From the NCBI RefSeq assembly GCF_902826555.1, contig NZ_CADEFI010000001.1, positions 1 to 64,000 of the forward strand: 64,000 nucleotides of DNA, in the 5' to 3' direction. The position numbers were made by a program, and so were the translations under genes. The notes under the pieces were generated by a model, which worked only from the letters and a program-made list of their open reading frames with translations, did no database searches and was not told the origin of the DNA. This document shows, piece by piece, positions 49,030-59,481 of the stretch; positions within the stretch are counted from its first letter, which is position 1; every line of letters starts with the position of its first letter. Source of the DNA: an uncultured Hyphomicrobium sp. (lineage in GTDB: Bacteria > Pseudomonadota > Alphaproteobacteria > Rhizobiales > Hyphomicrobiaceae).

Positions 49030-50047
49030 GCTGATACTCGGATTGATATTCATCGCGTGCGTGCCGTTCGCGGCTGTCGCGCAATCGACATCGTTCACCT
49101 CGGCGCGCGAGGCGCTGCGTCAAGGCGTCAGCGCATACCAGGGCGGCTACTACGAGCTGGCCATGCCGGCGCTGCAGTTCGCGGCGGATCGCGGGGAGTT
49201 CATGGCGAGCTACTATCTCGCCAAGATCTATCAGGACAGCACCGGGCCCTACACGGATCACGCAAAGGCCTACGCGCTGTTCGAGAAGATCGCCGACGAC
49301 CATCTCGATGCCGATCCCGACGATCCGCGCGCACAATACGTCGGCAAGGCGCTGACGGCGCTCGCGGGCTATGTGCTGCGCGGGCTGCCGGAGATCGGGC
49401 TCGCCCCGGACGCCGAGCGGGCCGTGTTCTATCTCAAGAACGCATCGACCACGTTCAACGACGAAGACGCCCAGTTCGAGCTCGCCAAGCTGCAGCTCAA
49501 GGGCGAGGGCGTCGAGACGAACGTGCCGCTCGGCCGCCACTGGCTGTCGGTGTTGAGCCAGAACGGCCATGCGGGCGCGCAGGCGTTCTTCGCCGACCTG
49601 CTCTGGCGGGGCAAGCACGTGGAGCCGGATCCGGCCCGCGCGCTGGCCCTCATCGCGGTCGCTGTCGACAACGCTTCGCCGCAGGATGCGATGTGGATCG
49701 ACGACATCTACCAGAACATCTTCTGCGGCGCGGCCGAAGGCACGCGCAAGCAGGCGACCGGCATCGTGGCGCAGTGGGGCAACCGCTATGGGCGCAAGCC
49801 TGCGGCGTCCTACGACCGCAGTGGGCTGCCCCAGCTTGCCGCAACTCCGGTCCGAACCTGCAAGAACGGCGAGCCGGTCGATATGATCCAGACGCAGGCC
49901 GAGGCATCGGCCCAGCGGCTGCCGGCCGTGCGTACGTTCGAGTATGGGACGATGGGCGGTCCGGCAAAATTGCGGGACATCAACGTGCCTGGGCCGGCGG
50001 CTCCCGCACAGCCGGTTTCGCCGGCGGCTCCGGTGGAGGCACGCTGA
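49016..50047 (+). CDS. exoR: Sel1-repeat secreted protein, ExoR-like
   Basis: A 343-residue protein with a signal peptide ([19 protein letters not shown]) and Sel1-like repeats ([47 protein letters not shown]). In rhizobia ExoR is a periplasmic Sel1 protein that restrains the ExoS-ChvI two-component system. The length exceeds S. meliloti ExoR (about 268) through a C-terminal Pro-rich tail. Location beside xthA/erpA/dgt/argS fits my memory of the rhizobial locus. The start overlaps the ilvD end by 14 bases, so the two are likely coupled. Orthology to ExoR is probable, not proven. Confidence 0.65.
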   Translation: MRTSRLILGLIFIACVPFAAVAQSTSFTSAREALRQGVSAYQGGYYELAMPALQFAADRGEFMASYYLAKIYQDSTGPYTDHAKAYALFEKIADDHLDADPDDPRAQYVGKALTALAGYVLRGLPEIGLAPDAERAVFYLKNASTTFNDEDAQFELAKLQLKGEGVETNVPLGRHWLSVLSQNGHAGAQAFFADLLWRGKHVEPDPARALALIAVAVDNASPQDAMWIDDIYQNIFCGAAEGTRKQATGIVAQWGNRYGRKPAASYDRSGLPQLAATPVRTCKNGEPVDMIQTQAEASAQRLPAVRTFEYGTMGGPAKLRDINVPGPAAPAQPVSPAAPVEAR

Positions 50048-50070
50048 GACCGCGCAATTTCGATGCATCG

Positions 50071-50098
50071 AAGGGCGGGCCGAAAGGTCCGCCTTTTT
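50071..50098 (+). terminator. Intrinsic terminator after the exoR-like gene
   Basis: Stem AAGGGCGGGCC / GGTCCGCCTT with two G-T pairs and a GAAA tetraloop, followed by TTTTT. It lies between the convergent exoR-like and xthA genes. Confidence 0.85.
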
Positions 50099-50108
50099 GC
50101 TTTCCGGA

Positions 50109-50888
50109 TCAGGTCAGGATGGTCCAGACGGGCGCGTGGTCGGAGGGCTTCTCCCAGCTGCGCGTGAATTTGTCGATGCCGGCGGATGAGAGCCGATCGG
50201 CGGCCTGCGGGGAGAGGAGCTGGAAGTCGATGCGGATGCCGTCGTCCTTCTGCCAGGCGCCGGCCTGGTAGTCCCAAAACGTGTAATGCCCTGGTCCGGG
50301 GTGGCAGGCGCGCACGGCGTCGAGGTAGCCAAGGTTTTCGAGGGCGCGGAACGCGGAGCGGCTCTCGGGTTGAAACAGTGCGTCGCCGCGCCAGGCTTCG
50401 GGGCGCTTGGCATCGCGCGGCTCCGGGATGACGTTGAAGTCCCCGCCGAGGACCACCGGCAGTTCTGATGCGAGCAGCGCGCGGGCATGGGCCTCGAGAC
50501 GCGCCATCCAGCCGAGCTTGTAAGGGAATTTCTCGCTTCCGAGCGGATTGCCGTTCGGCAGGTAGATCGATGCGACGCGGAACGCGGTGCGGCCGTCGGC
50601 GACGGTTGCCTCGATGTAGCGCGCCTGCGCGTCGGATTCGTCGCCCGGCAATCCGCGCGCTATGTCTTCGAGCGGATGCAGCGAAAGCAGCGCCACGCCG
50701 TTGAAGCCTTTCTGGCCGTGGGTGGCGACATTGTAGCCGAGCTCAGTGAATGCCTCGGTCGGAAAGCCCTCGTCGACAGTCTTGATCTCCTGGAAGCACA
50801 GTACGTCGGGCTTGGTCTCGCGCACGTAGGCGAGCGCGCCTTCGATGCGGGCGCGGATACCGTTGATGTTCCAGGTGGTGATTTTCAT
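50109..50888 (-). CDS. xthA: Exodeoxyribonuclease III
   Basis: Mg-dependent AP endonuclease and 3'-exonuclease of base excision repair. The 259-residue protein opens MKITTWNINGIRARIEG and has VLCFQEIKT (metal Glu), VVLGGDFNVIPEPRD, DDGIRIDFQL and KPSDHAPVW (catalytic His). The start codon at 50888 matches the family; the frame is open further upstream. It follows erpA on the same strand with a 37-base gap. Confidence 0.95.
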   Translation of the reverse strand: MKITTWNINGIRARIEGALAYVRETKPDVLCFQEIKTVDEGFPTEAFTELGYNVATHGQKGFNGVALLSLHPLEDIARGLPGDESDAQARYIEATVADGRTAFRVASIYLPNGNPLGSEKFPYKLGWMARLEAHARALLASELPVVLGGDFNVIPEPRDAKRPEAWRGDALFQPESRSAFRALENLGYLDAVRACHPGPGHYTFWDYQAGAWQKDDGIRIDFQLLSPQAADRLSSAGIDKFTRSWEKPSDHAPVWTILT

Positions 50889-50925
50889 GCGATGGGCAGC
50901 AGGCAGGAAGGACGGCGCCAGGGGT

Positions 50926-51273
50926 TCATAGCGAGAAGCTGGTGCCGCAGCCGCAGGAGGCGGTGGCGTTCGGATTCTGGATCTTGAAGGAGGCACCGAT
51001 CAGGTCGTCGACAAAATCGATTTCGGAGCCGGTGAGATACTCGACCGAGATGGGATCAATCAGCACCTTGGCGCCGCCGTTGCCGATCACGAGGTCGTCG
51101 CCTGCGGTTTCGCCCACGAGATCGAACTTGTACTGGAAGCCCGAGCAGCCGCCGCCCTCGACGGAAATGCGCAGCATGGTGCCCTGCGGCTCGCCGGCCA
51201 CGATCTCCTCGATCCGCCGCGCGGCGCGATCGGTCAGAGTGACGGCAGCGGTCTGGGACAGAGTTTCAGTCAT
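50926..51273 (-). CDS. erpA: Iron-sulfur cluster insertion protein ErpA (HesB/IscA family)
   Basis: A-type carrier that delivers Fe-S clusters to apoproteins. The 115-residue protein has the three ligand cysteines in GGGCSGFQYKF and ASCGCGTSFSL, and the usual SVEYLTGSEIDFVDD. The neighbourhood (xthA, dgt, argS) is the conserved erpA locus of alphaproteobacteria. Good ribosome-binding site (GAGGATGG) before the ATG. Confidence 0.95.
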   Translation of the reverse strand: MTETLSQTAAVTLTDRAARRIEEIVAGEPQGTMLRISVEGGGCSGFQYKFDLVGETAGDDLVIGNGGAKVLIDPISVEYLTGSEIDFVDDLIGASFKIQNPNATASCGCGTSFSL

Positions 51274-51412
51274 GAACCATCCTCGAAGGCGGCTTTGCGT
51301 GCCGGTTGCGGCGGTCGCCCGGCGTCAGCAAAATCTGATACGAAGATAGTAATCGGCTGGTTCAAGTCAAATGGCGTGCGGCCGACCCCTCCAGGAATGG
51401 CTTTCGAGCAGT

Positions 51413-52648
51413 ATGAGCAAGGCGAAGCAGGGCATAGCGGACTGTGAATCGGCATATGGCGGCGAACTCGAGCCGGGCGAGCGCGCACCGGCGCCCTATG
51501 CCGCGAGCGCAGTGCCGTCGCGGGGGCGGCGGTTCGCCGAGCCCGACTGTCCGACGCGCAGCCCGTTTCAGCGGGATCGCGATCGCATCCTGCATTCGAC
51601 TGCGTTCCGCCGCCTGATCCACAAGACGCAGGTGTTCGTCTACCACGAGGGCGATCACTATCGTACACGGCTCACGCACAGCCTGGAGGTGGCGCAGATC
51701 GCGCGCACCATGTCGCGTCAACTGCGGCTCGACGAGGATCTGGCCGAGGCGCTCGCGCTCGCGCACGATCTCGGGCATCCGCCGTTCGGGCATGCGGGGG
51801 AGCGGGCGCTCGACAGGCTCATGAGCGGGTTCGGCGGTTTCGATCACAACGCACAGAGCCTGCGCGTCGTGATGGCGCTGGAGCGGAAGTATCTGGCGTT
51901 CGACGGTTTGAACCTCACCTGGGAGACGCTCGAAGGGCTCGCCAAACACAACGGGCCCATCGTGGGCGAGGATCACGCGCCGGTTCGCAAGGTGATCCGC
52001 GCGCTCGAAGACTGGCGGAGCCTCGAGCCGGCGCGCTGGGCGTCAGGGGAAGCGCAAGCGGCGGCTCTTGCGGACGACATCGCGTACGTGAGCCACGACA
52101 TCGACGACGGCCTGCGCGCGGGGCTGCTCACTCTCGACGACTTGCGGGGTGCGCCGCTCGCGGGCGCCATCGTTGCGGCGCTGCCCATTGCGGAAAGCCC
52201 GGGTGTGCGCGGCCGGCTCACTTACGAGGTGACGCGGCGCATGATCACGGTGCTGATCCAGGACGTCGTAGGGGAGAGCCGGATCCGGCTCGCGGCGCTC
52301 AAGCCTGGTTCTCCCGACGACATCCGTGCGACGGGGGATGCGGTCGTCGCCTTTTCGCCGCGCATGACGCGGGATCTCGCGTCACTCAAGGCGTTCCTGA
52401 TGGAGCGCGTGTACCGAAGCCGCAAGGTGATGGACGTGATGGAAGAGGCGGAGGCGGTCATCGGGCGGCTGTTTGCGCGCTATCTCGCCGACCCCGGGGT
52501 GCTGCCGGATGCGTGGCGTGCGGCTCAGGACGGGCTTCGCCAGCGGGGGCGCGCGCGCGTGATCGCGGATTTCGTGGCCGGCATGACAGACCGCTACGCC
52601 ATCGATCAGCACCGCCTCCTGTTTGACGGCAAGCCGGAATTGCGATAG
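51413..52648 (+). CDS. dgt: Deoxyguanosinetriphosphate triphosphohydrolase-like protein
   Basis: HD-domain enzyme that hydrolyses dNTPs to nucleosides and triphosphate. The 411-residue protein has RSPFQRDRDRILHSTAFRRL, RTRLTHSLEVAQIAR (first His), LALAHDLGHPPFGHAGE (His-Asp) and DDIAYVSHDIDDG. Together with nrdJ and nrdR it is the third dNTP-control gene here. The ATG at 51413 is preferred, although its ribosome-binding site is weak; 51371 is in frame. It is divergent from erpA. Confidence 0.93.
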   Translation: MSKAKQGIADCESAYGGELEPGERAPAPYAASAVPSRGRRFAEPDCPTRSPFQRDRDRILHSTAFRRLIHKTQVFVYHEGDHYRTRLTHSLEVAQIARTMSRQLRLDEDLAEALALAHDLGHPPFGHAGERALDRLMSGFGGFDHNAQSLRVVMALERKYLAFDGLNLTWETLEGLAKHNGPIVGEDHAPVRKVIRALEDWRSLEPARWASGEAQAAALADDIAYVSHDIDDGLRAGLLTLDDLRGAPLAGAIVAALPIAESPGVRGRLTYEVTRRMITVLIQDVVGESRIRLAALKPGSPDDIRATGDAVVAFSPRMTRDLASLKAFLMERVYRSRKVMDVMEEAEAVIGRLFARYLADPGVLPDAWRAAQDGLRQRGRARVIADFVAGMTDRYAIDQHRLLFDGKPELR

Positions 52649-52741
52649 CCGGGCCGATGCTTTTTTGCCCGCGCGGGCGAGGCGACAGACGCGCGACCTT
52701 CAGATGGTCGCGCGGCAACGATCAGATCAGGGCGCAATTTC

Positions 52742-54556
52742 ATGAATGTGTTCGCGGAGGTGGAAGCCAGGGTTCTTGCTGCGCTCAAGGGGCTGCAAGC
52801 GAAAGGTATGCTGCCGGAGGACCTCGATTTCGGCGCCGTCGCCGTCGAGCAGCCGCGCGATTCTTCGCATGGCGACCTCGCCTGCAACGCCGCCATGGTG
52901 CTGGCCAAGGCCGCCAAGATGAAGCCGCGCGATATCGCGGAGGCGCTCTCGTCTTCTCTCAAAACCGATCCCGATGTCGCTTCGGCGGAGGTCGCGGGGC
53001 CGGGCTTTCTCAATCTGCGCATGCGCGACGGCTTCTGGCACGACGTAGTGGGCGCAATCCTCGCCCAGGGTCCGAAGTTCGGCGCGTCCGGCACGGGTGC
53101 GGGCGAACGTACGAACGTCGAGTATGTGTCGGCCAATCCGACCGGGCCGATGCACGTCGGGCATTGCCGGGGCGCGGTGTTCGGCGATGCGCTTGCCAAT
53201 CTCCTGGCGTTTGCGGGCTACGACGTAACGCGCGAGTACTACATCAACGATGCGGGCGGGCAGGTGGATGTGCTCGCGCGCTCGGTGTTCCTGCGCTATC
53301 GCGAGGCGCTGGGCGAAGACATCGGCGAGATCCCAGCCGGGCTTTATCCTGGCGACTATCTGAAGCCGGTCGGCGCAGCGCTCGCAAAGGAGCACGGCGC
53401 CGCGCTCATCAATATGCCGGAGGAGCGGTGGCTGCCGCTGGTGCGCAGCTTCGCCATCGATCAGATCATGCCCATGATCCGGGATGATCTGGCTGCCTTG
53501 AACATCAGGCATGACGTGTTCTTCTCGGAGGCGTCGCTGACGCGCGGCGGGACCGACAAGGTGCAGGCTGCGGTCGCGGAGCTTCGCAAGCGGGGGCTCA
53601 TCTTCGAGGGACGGCTCGAAAAGCCCAAGGGGCACGACGACGAGGAGTGGGAGGACCGGGAGCAAACGCTGTTCCGATCGACGGAGTATGGCGACGAGGC
53701 CGACCGGGCGCTCATGAAATCCGACGGCACCTACACATACTTCGCCGGCGACGTGGCCTACCACTACGACAAGCTCCAGCGCGGCTTTCGCCACCTGATC
53801 AATGTCTTCGGAGCCGATCACATCGGCTACATCCCGCGCATGTTGGCGACGATCGCGGCGTTCACGGACGGCCAGGTCGAACGCGATGCAAAGGGCAAGC
53901 TCAAGCACTGGCATACGACGGGCGGCACGGCGGATCTCGACATCAAGGTCGTGAACCTTGTGAAGCTGTTCAAAAACGGCGAGCCGTACAAAATGTCGAA
54001 ACGTGCGGGCACGTTCGTGACGCTGCGCGACGTGGTGGACGAGGTGGGGGGCGATCCCGTGCGCTTCATGATGCTCTATCGCAAGGAGCTCGAGCCGCTG
54101 GACTTCGACTTTGCCAAGGTCACGGAGCAGTCGAAGGACAACCCGGTATTCTACGTTCAGTACGCTCACGCACGGGCCGCGTCGGTGTTGCGCAATGCAC
54201 GCGAGGCTTTCGCGGATCTCGAGTTCGTGCGCGACGGGACGGTCAGCGCCGACCTGGCGCTCCTGACGGATGCGGGTGAGCTCGATCTGATCAAAAAGGC
54301 GGCCTTCTTTCCGGCCCTGATCGAGGGCGCGGCCCGCGCCCATGAGCCGCATCGGCTCGCCTTCTATCTCTATGATTTGGCTTCCGCTTTTCACGGCCAT
54401 TGGACGCGAGGCAATGATTTGCCACAATTGCGCGTTATCCAGGCCGACGATCGAGCGATAACGGCTGCTCGGTGTGCGCTCGTGGCGTCACTGCAGCAAG
54501 TGTTATCCTCAGGCCTTACGGTGCTCGGTGTCGGTGCGCCGGAGGCAATGCGCTAG
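52742..54556 (+). CDS. argS: Arginyl-tRNA synthetase
   Basis: Class I synthetase charging tRNA-Arg. The 604-residue protein has the N-terminal Add1 domain, [21 protein letters not shown] in pieces with HVGH as HIGH motif, [11 protein letters not shown], a [10 protein letters not shown] motif and a C-terminal DALR anticodon-binding domain ([14 protein letters not shown]). Full length. Starts 93 bases after dgt; dgt-argS order is conserved in the group. Confidence 0.97.
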   Translation: MNVFAEVEARVLAALKGLQAKGMLPEDLDFGAVAVEQPRDSSHGDLACNAAMVLAKAAKMKPRDIAEALSSSLKTDPDVASAEVAGPGFLNLRMRDGFWHDVVGAILAQGPKFGASGTGAGERTNVEYVSANPTGPMHVGHCRGAVFGDALANLLAFAGYDVTREYYINDAGGQVDVLARSVFLRYREALGEDIGEIPAGLYPGDYLKPVGAALAKEHGAALINMPEERWLPLVRSFAIDQIMPMIRDDLAALNIRHDVFFSEASLTRGGTDKVQAAVAELRKRGLIFEGRLEKPKGHDDEEWEDREQTLFRSTEYGDEADRALMKSDGTYTYFAGDVAYHYDKLQRGFRHLINVFGADHIGYIPRMLATIAAFTDGQVERDAKGKLKHWHTTGGTADLDIKVVNLVKLFKNGEPYKMSKRAGTFVTLRDVVDEVGGDPVRFMMLYRKELEPLDFDFAKVTEQSKDNPVFYVQYAHARAASVLRNAREAFADLEFVRDGTVSADLALLTDAGELDLIKKAAFFPALIEGAARAHEPHRLAFYLYDLASAFHGHWTRGNDLPQLRVIQADDRAITAARCALVASLQQVLSSGLTVLGVGAPEAMR

Positions 54557-54745
54557 AGTCCTGATTCGAGGGCTTTGACGGGGCGCATCGTTCGTCGAAG
54601 ACTGCCTTGCGGCTTGTGGGGTAAGCGAATTGTTTTGGCGAGTTTTTTCGTCAAGGCTAATGTCCCGCCGAATGGTCAGTTGCGTGAAGACTGGCCTGGT
54701 GCCGAGATCGCAACCCGCGGGGGGTGCGACGAGGGGTTCCGAGAG

Positions 54746-56395
54746 ATGACACGGTATAGCAATCCTCTGCCGCACAATCAGGCCCCGAATACCCAGGGCC
54801 GTCCTGCCGCGCCGGCGCAACCGGGCCAGGCACCGCAGTATGAGCAACCCGGCTGGCCGCGGACTGCGGGACGCCCGCCGGCGCCTCACTATGCGGATCC
54901 TTCGGGGTATCCCGCCGATCCCCAAGCCGGCAATCATCAGGCAGATCCCTATGCCGCGCTGAGGCCGGACGGCTATGGGTACGGTCAGCAACAGCCGGCC
55001 CCGGCGCCGGATCCCTATGGTCTCGCCGGCTATACGGCTCCGCAGCCGCAGCCGAGCTATGGCACGCGCGCTCCCGCGCCTTCACCCGCGCCGGCCTACG
55101 GAGCCCAGAGCGACCCGTACGCTGCGCACGCGCCCTCGCCTTATGGCACCGCTCCGCAGACACATGCATACGGCGCGAATGGGGGCGGCTTCGGCACGCC
55201 TTCCGCACCGGCGCCGCAATCTGCTTACGGCTCCGGCTACGGGGTCACACCGAATTCCAACGGCCACGGCAGCCCGTCCGCAGACCAATGGGGCAGCCCG
55301 TCGCTCGACACGCGCGACTACGGTGGCCACGGCTACCAGAATCCCGCGCAGGGCCAGTGGGGGACGGATCACTACGGCGAGCCGCAGCTCGAGCCCGCGC
55401 TCGGTCCGGCCGGCGGCTATCAGAACGGCCAGCATCCGCAGCACGGGTCGTTCGATCAGAGCTATGCCGAGGACGACGCCCATTACGAGGATGAACCCCG
55501 GCGCGGCGGCTGGAAGAAGATCGTCGGGCTCGCGGCCTGCACCGTGCTTCTGGGTGGTGGCCTGGTCGTCGCCTACTCGAGCATCATGGGCCCGGGTGAC
55601 GGGAAGGACGCTCCGCTGGTGAAGAGCGCATCGGGCCCGTCCAAAGTCAAACCGTCGGAGCCCGGCGGCAAACAGTTCGCCCATGCCGACAGCAAGTTGA
55701 TGGGGCGCCTCTCCGAGGGCGGCACCGACAGCAGCACGGATCCGGCGGGTGTTCGCAAGGTTCCAGTGGTCACGGTCGGGCGTGACGGATCCATCCAGGC
55801 GCCGGCTGCGCAGCCTGAAGAGGAAACGCGCGCGGTTGTTGCCGTTCCTGGACTCACGGTGATCGATGGTCTTGGTGGGCCTCCGCCGATGCGCGCTACC
55901 GGCGATCAGCATGCGGCGCAATCGCCCCCTGTGAAGATGGTCGCGTCGGCTGATTCCAGCGGTCCGGTCGTGGTCGCTCCGCCCAAGAAATCGTCCGCCG
56001 CGAAGCCGACCGAGACGGCGGCTATCGACGAGCAACCCGCTGCCAAGGCCGAGGCGCCGCCGAAGAAAGAGAAAGTCGCTGCGGCGACGCCGGTCGCTGC
56101 TCCGGCTGCGACGGGGCCGAAGCCGACCGGCGCCGGTTATGTCGCGGTGCTGGCCTCGGTGCCGGCATCGGGTAGCAGCCGCATCGATGCCTTGAAGCAG
56201 TTCGCGGACATGCAGCAGAAGTACACTTCCATCCTGCAGAACAAGACGCCTGACGTGCAGGAGGCCAACCTCGGCGAGAAGGGGACCTACCACCGGCTCC
56301 TGGTGGGGCCCCCGGGATCGCGCGATTCCGCGAGCTCGGTCTGCACGCAGCTCAAGGCGCAGGGCTACAGCGGCTGCTGGGTCACGGCGTACTGA
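54746..56395 (+). CDS. SPOR-domain protein with long proline-rich N-terminus
   Basis: A 549-residue protein: cytoplasmic Pro/Tyr/Gly/Gln-rich low-complexity region (about 1-240, with many PxPYGxA-like repeats), one membrane helix (KKIVGLAACTVLLGGGLVVAYSS without the last residues, about 253-273), an acidic and Ala/Pro-rich periplasmic linker, and a C-terminal SPOR domain from AGYVAVLASVPASG to GYSGCWVTAY. It lies between argS and nagZ, the conserved locus of an alphaproteobacterial SPOR protein with a division or polar role (inference). The ATG at 54746 is preceded by GAGGGG. Confidence 0.88.
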   Translation: MTRYSNPLPHNQAPNTQGRPAAPAQPGQAPQYEQPGWPRTAGRPPAPHYADPSGYPADPQAGNHQADPYAALRPDGYGYGQQQPAPAPDPYGLAGYTAPQPQPSYGTRAPAPSPAPAYGAQSDPYAAHAPSPYGTAPQTHAYGANGGGFGTPSAPAPQSAYGSGYGVTPNSNGHGSPSADQWGSPSLDTRDYGGHGYQNPAQGQWGTDHYGEPQLEPALGPAGGYQNGQHPQHGSFDQSYAEDDAHYEDEPRRGGWKKIVGLAACTVLLGGGLVVAYSSIMGPGDGKDAPLVKSASGPSKVKPSEPGGKQFAHADSKLMGRLSEGGTDSSTDPAGVRKVPVVTVGRDGSIQAPAAQPEEETRAVVAVPGLTVIDGLGGPPPMRATGDQHAAQSPPVKMVASADSSGPVVVAPPKKSSAAKPTETAAIDEQPAAKAEAPPKKEKVAAATPVAAPAATGPKPTGAGYVAVLASVPASGSSRIDALKQFADMQQKYTSILQNKTPDVQEANLGEKGTYHRLLVGPPGSRDSASSVCTQLKAQGYSGCWVTAY

Positions 56396-56509
56396 TCCGC
56401 TCGTGTGATGATCGCGATATTCGCCCCATCAAGCTGCGCGGTTCCGAGCGAGTTTTATGCGCTTGGACCGGGCTGCGAGCGCCGGCGAACTTCGGAATCG
56501 GGACACTAG

Positions 56510-57541
56510 ATGGCCAATGCCTTCATCAGCGGTGTTGCGGGCGACGTGCTTTCGGCCGCGGAAGCCGCTTTGTTCCGCTCGGCGCGTCCGGCAGGGCTCA
56601 TCCTTTTCTCTCGCAATTGCATCAGTCACGAGCAGATCAAGCGCCTGATCGGTGATGTTCGGGATGCGGTCGGCGGCGGCGATTTTCTTGTGCTGATCGA
56701 TCAGGAGGGTGGGCGCGTGCAGAGGCTCAGGCCTCCACTCGGGCGTGCGCTTCCCGCCGCTCAAGCCTATGCAACGCTCTATGCGGCAGATCCCGGGCAA
56801 GCGACCGAAGCGGCGTTCCATGCCGCGCGGCTGCTCGCCGACGATCTGCGCGCGCTCGGAATCAACACAGATTGCGCGCCCGTCGTGGACGTACCGGTGC
56901 CCGGCGCACACGACGTGATCGGTGACCGCGCCTACGGGCGCGAGCCCGCGCAGGTGGCTGCGCTGGCGCGCGCCGTGGCTGAAGGTTTCATGGCGGGTGG
57001 CGTGCTTCCCGTCATCAAGCATATTCCGGGGCATGGCCGTGCGGGTGCGGACAGCCACCTCGAGCTGCCGGTGGTGACGGAATCACACGCCGTGCTTTCG
57101 GCGAGCGACTTCGCCGCCTTCAAGCCGCTCCGGGATATGCCGGTCGCCATGACCGCGCACGTGGTGTTCACGGCGCTCGATGAAGCACAGCCCGCCAGCA
57201 CGTCGCGGCGGGTGACGCAGGACGTCATTCGCGGCGAGATCGGCTTCGACGGTCTGCTCATGAGCGACGATCTCAGCATGAAGGCGCTGACGGGCAGCTT
57301 CGCCGACCGGACGCGCGCGGTGCTGGATGCGGGCTCGGATCTGGCGCTGCATTGCAACGGGGTGCTCGCCGAGATGGAAGAGGTGGCGGCGGCATCGCCG
57401 GAGCTGTCCGGGGCGGCCCTGCGGCGATTCCACGCGGCCCTGGCGGTCCTGGACCGGCACGAACCTTATGATTCCGTCAAGGCGGAAACACAGCTGGCGC
57501 TGGTGCTCGGAAGCGGCAGACGGCATGCTGAATCAGTGTAG
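56510..57541 (+). CDS. nagZ: Beta-N-acetylhexosaminidase
   Basis: Glycoside hydrolase family 3 enzyme removing GlcNAc from anhydromuropeptides in peptidoglycan recycling, cytosolic. The 343-residue protein has IDQEGGRVQRLRPP, CAPVVDVPVP, VIKHIPGHGRAGADSH and LLMSDDLSMKALTG, where Asp is the catalytic nucleophile. No signal peptide. It starts 114 bases after the SPOR gene and precedes scpA, a frequent order. Confidence 0.95.
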   Translation: MANAFISGVAGDVLSAAEAALFRSARPAGLILFSRNCISHEQIKRLIGDVRDAVGGGDFLVLIDQEGGRVQRLRPPLGRALPAAQAYATLYAADPGQATEAAFHAARLLADDLRALGINTDCAPVVDVPVPGAHDVIGDRAYGREPAQVAALARAVAEGFMAGGVLPVIKHIPGHGRAGADSHLELPVVTESHAVLSASDFAAFKPLRDMPVAMTAHVVFTALDEAQPASTSRRVTQDVIRGEIGFDGLLMSDDLSMKALTGSFADRTRAVLDAGSDLALHCNGVLAEMEEVAAASPELSGAALRRFHAALAVLDRHEPYDSVKAETQLALVLGSGRRHAESV

Positions 57542-57602
57542 TCTGGCGTTCATATGACGTCGGCGCACAGGGACCTTGTGTGCCGCTGACCAGCCGGGAC
57601 CG

Positions 57603-58472
57603 ATGATCGAGGATACGGGACACGTTGCCGACGGGGAGCCGGGCTGGGAAGCGCCGGACCGCGATCTTGCGCCGGCAGCGTCGGAAGCCCTGATCGTCGA
57701 CGTGGCCGGCTTCGAGGGGCCGCTCGACCTGTTGCTGGCGCTGGCGCGTACGCACAAGGTGGACATCGCCAAGATCTCCATCCTGAGTCTGGTCGATCAA
57801 TACCTCGCCTACATCGCCGAGGCGCAGCGGCTCAAGATCGAGATCGCGGCCGACTATCTCGTCATGGCGGCGTGGCTGACGTTCCTCAAGTCACGTCTCA
57901 TCCTGCCGCGCGAGAAGGAGGCCGGAGACGAGCCGTCGGCCGATGAGATGGCGCAGAAACTGGCGTTCCGGCTCATGCGGCTCGATGCCATGCGGCGCGC
58001 CATCGGCGAACTCATGACGCGCAAGCGTCTCGGACGCGACGTTTTCCAGCGCGGCATGCCGGAGCGGATCGAAACCGTGAGCGAGGTTCGCTGGACGGCG
58101 GAGATCTACGATCTGCTCAAGGCCTACTCCGAACTCAGGCGGCGCACCGTGAAGGTGACGCACGTGGTCAAGGCGCGTCGCGTGTGGTCCATCAAGCAAG
58201 CCCGCTCGAAGCTCGAAAATCTCGTCGGGCAGGCCATCGGAGATTGGGTCGAGCTTGATCAATGCCTGCGGAGCTATCTCGGCGGAGCAGAGGAAGAAAA
58301 GACGGTTGTTGCAAGCTCCTTCGGCGCGACGCTCGAGATGGCGCGCGAGGGGGTGATCGAGCTCCGGCAGGATGAGCCGTTCTCGCCCATCTACATGCGG
58401 CGGCGCGAGGACGGTGCGGAGTGGCAGCGGCTGGAAGTGGTTGTCAACGGACCTCAGGCGTCGGGCGCGTAA
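57603..58472 (+). CDS. scpA: Segregation and condensation protein A
   Basis: Kleisin subunit of the SMC-ScpAB condensin. The 289-residue protein has FEGPLDLLLALARTHKVDI, LVDQYLAYIAEAQRLKIEIA and LVMAAWLTFLKSRLILP, the N-terminal half that binds SMC, and a C-terminal winged helix (PFSPIYMRRR region). The ATG at 57603 follows GGGA. scpB starts 86 bases later. Confidence 0.94.
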   Translation: MIEDTGHVADGEPGWEAPDRDLAPAASEALIVDVAGFEGPLDLLLALARTHKVDIAKISILSLVDQYLAYIAEAQRLKIEIAADYLVMAAWLTFLKSRLILPREKEAGDEPSADEMAQKLAFRLMRLDAMRRAIGELMTRKRLGRDVFQRGMPERIETVSEVRWTAEIYDLLKAYSELRRRTVKVTHVVKARRVWSIKQARSKLENLVGQAIGDWVELDQCLRSYLGGAEEEKTVVASSFGATLEMAREGVIELRQDEPFSPIYMRRREDGAEWQRLEVVVNGPQASGA

Positions 58473-58558
58473 ACGCCCCGGAGTTCCGTATCACGGCATA
58501 TGCGGTCGCGCTGGGGCTCGAGGCTTCCAGCAAGGCGATCTGAAACAGGGATGGCGAC

Positions 58559-59434
58559 ATGGTTCCGCCGAAGCTCAGAGTGGTGACACGCGACGGTGTC
58601 GAGGATGACGCCCTGCTCGATGCCCCCGAGGCTGAGGAGGCGCGCGAGCTCGCACGCGCGATGTCGGAGGTCGATGCCGCAGACGCCGGGCTGACGCCGT
58701 GCGCCGAGGACCGGCTCGAAGATCTGCGTATCGTCGAGGCCTTGCTGTTTGCCTCGCCGACGGCGCTCGACGAGGTTTGGCTCGCGGGGCATCTCCGTCA
58801 CGGCAGCAACATCGCCGACATCCTGAAGGACATCGGCGAGCTTTATTCGGCGCGCGGCGTGAACCTCGTGCGCATCGCCGGAAAGTGGGTGTTCCGCACG
58901 GCCGAGGATCTCGGCTATCTGCTCGAGCGGCATGCGGTCGAGGAGCGGAGGCTTTCTCGCGCGGCTCTCGAAACGCTGTCCATCGTTGCCTATCATCAGC
59001 CCGTGACGCGAGCCGAGATCGAGGAGATCCGCGGCGTCACGACGTCGGCCGGTACGCTCGACATCCTGATGGAGGCGGGCTGGATCCGTCCGCGGGGCCG
59101 CCGGCGCGCGCCGGGCAAGCCGCTGACCTACGGCACCACCGACAGCTTCCTCGCGCATTTCGGTCTCGACACCGTGAAGGATCTGCCGGGCCTCGCCGAC
59201 CTCAAGGCGCAGGGTCTTCTCGACGGCCATCTGCCGCCTGGGTTCACGGTGCCGGACCCGTCCATTGCCGCGTCCCTGATGCCGGACGAGCTGCCGCTCG
59301 AGGATACGGCCGAGGACGAGCAGGCTACCGATGAGGACGCGGACGAGACCTCGGACGTCGAGGACGACGAGGGCGTTGAGGCTGATTCCGGTCGAGGCTT
59401 GCCGGAAGGCGACGACGAGTCTAAGCCAGACTAG
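58559..59434 (+). CDS. scpB: Segregation and condensation protein B
   Basis: Partner of ScpA in the SMC condensin. The 291-residue protein has two winged helices (DLRIVEALLFASPTALDEVW; LSRAALETLSIVAYHQPVTR followed by AEIEEIRGV) and a TTDSFLAHFGL end, then a strongly acidic tail (about 245-291, Asp/Glu-rich) that is longer than usual. The upstream tail also has an added 45 residues before the first helix. Confidence 0.94.
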   Translation: MVPPKLRVVTRDGVEDDALLDAPEAEEARELARAMSEVDAADAGLTPCAEDRLEDLRIVEALLFASPTALDEVWLAGHLRHGSNIADILKDIGELYSARGVNLVRIAGKWVFRTAEDLGYLLERHAVEERRLSRAALETLSIVAYHQPVTRAEIEEIRGVTTSAGTLDILMEAGWIRPRGRRRAPGKPLTYGTTDSFLAHFGLDTVKDLPGLADLKAQGLLDGHLPPGFTVPDPSIAASLMPDELPLEDTAEDEQATDEDADETSDVEDDEGVEADSGRGLPEGDDESKPD

Positions 59435-59481
59435 GATCGTCAACTTTTGTGCTACCACGGTCCGAACCTTTCGGACGGCGG

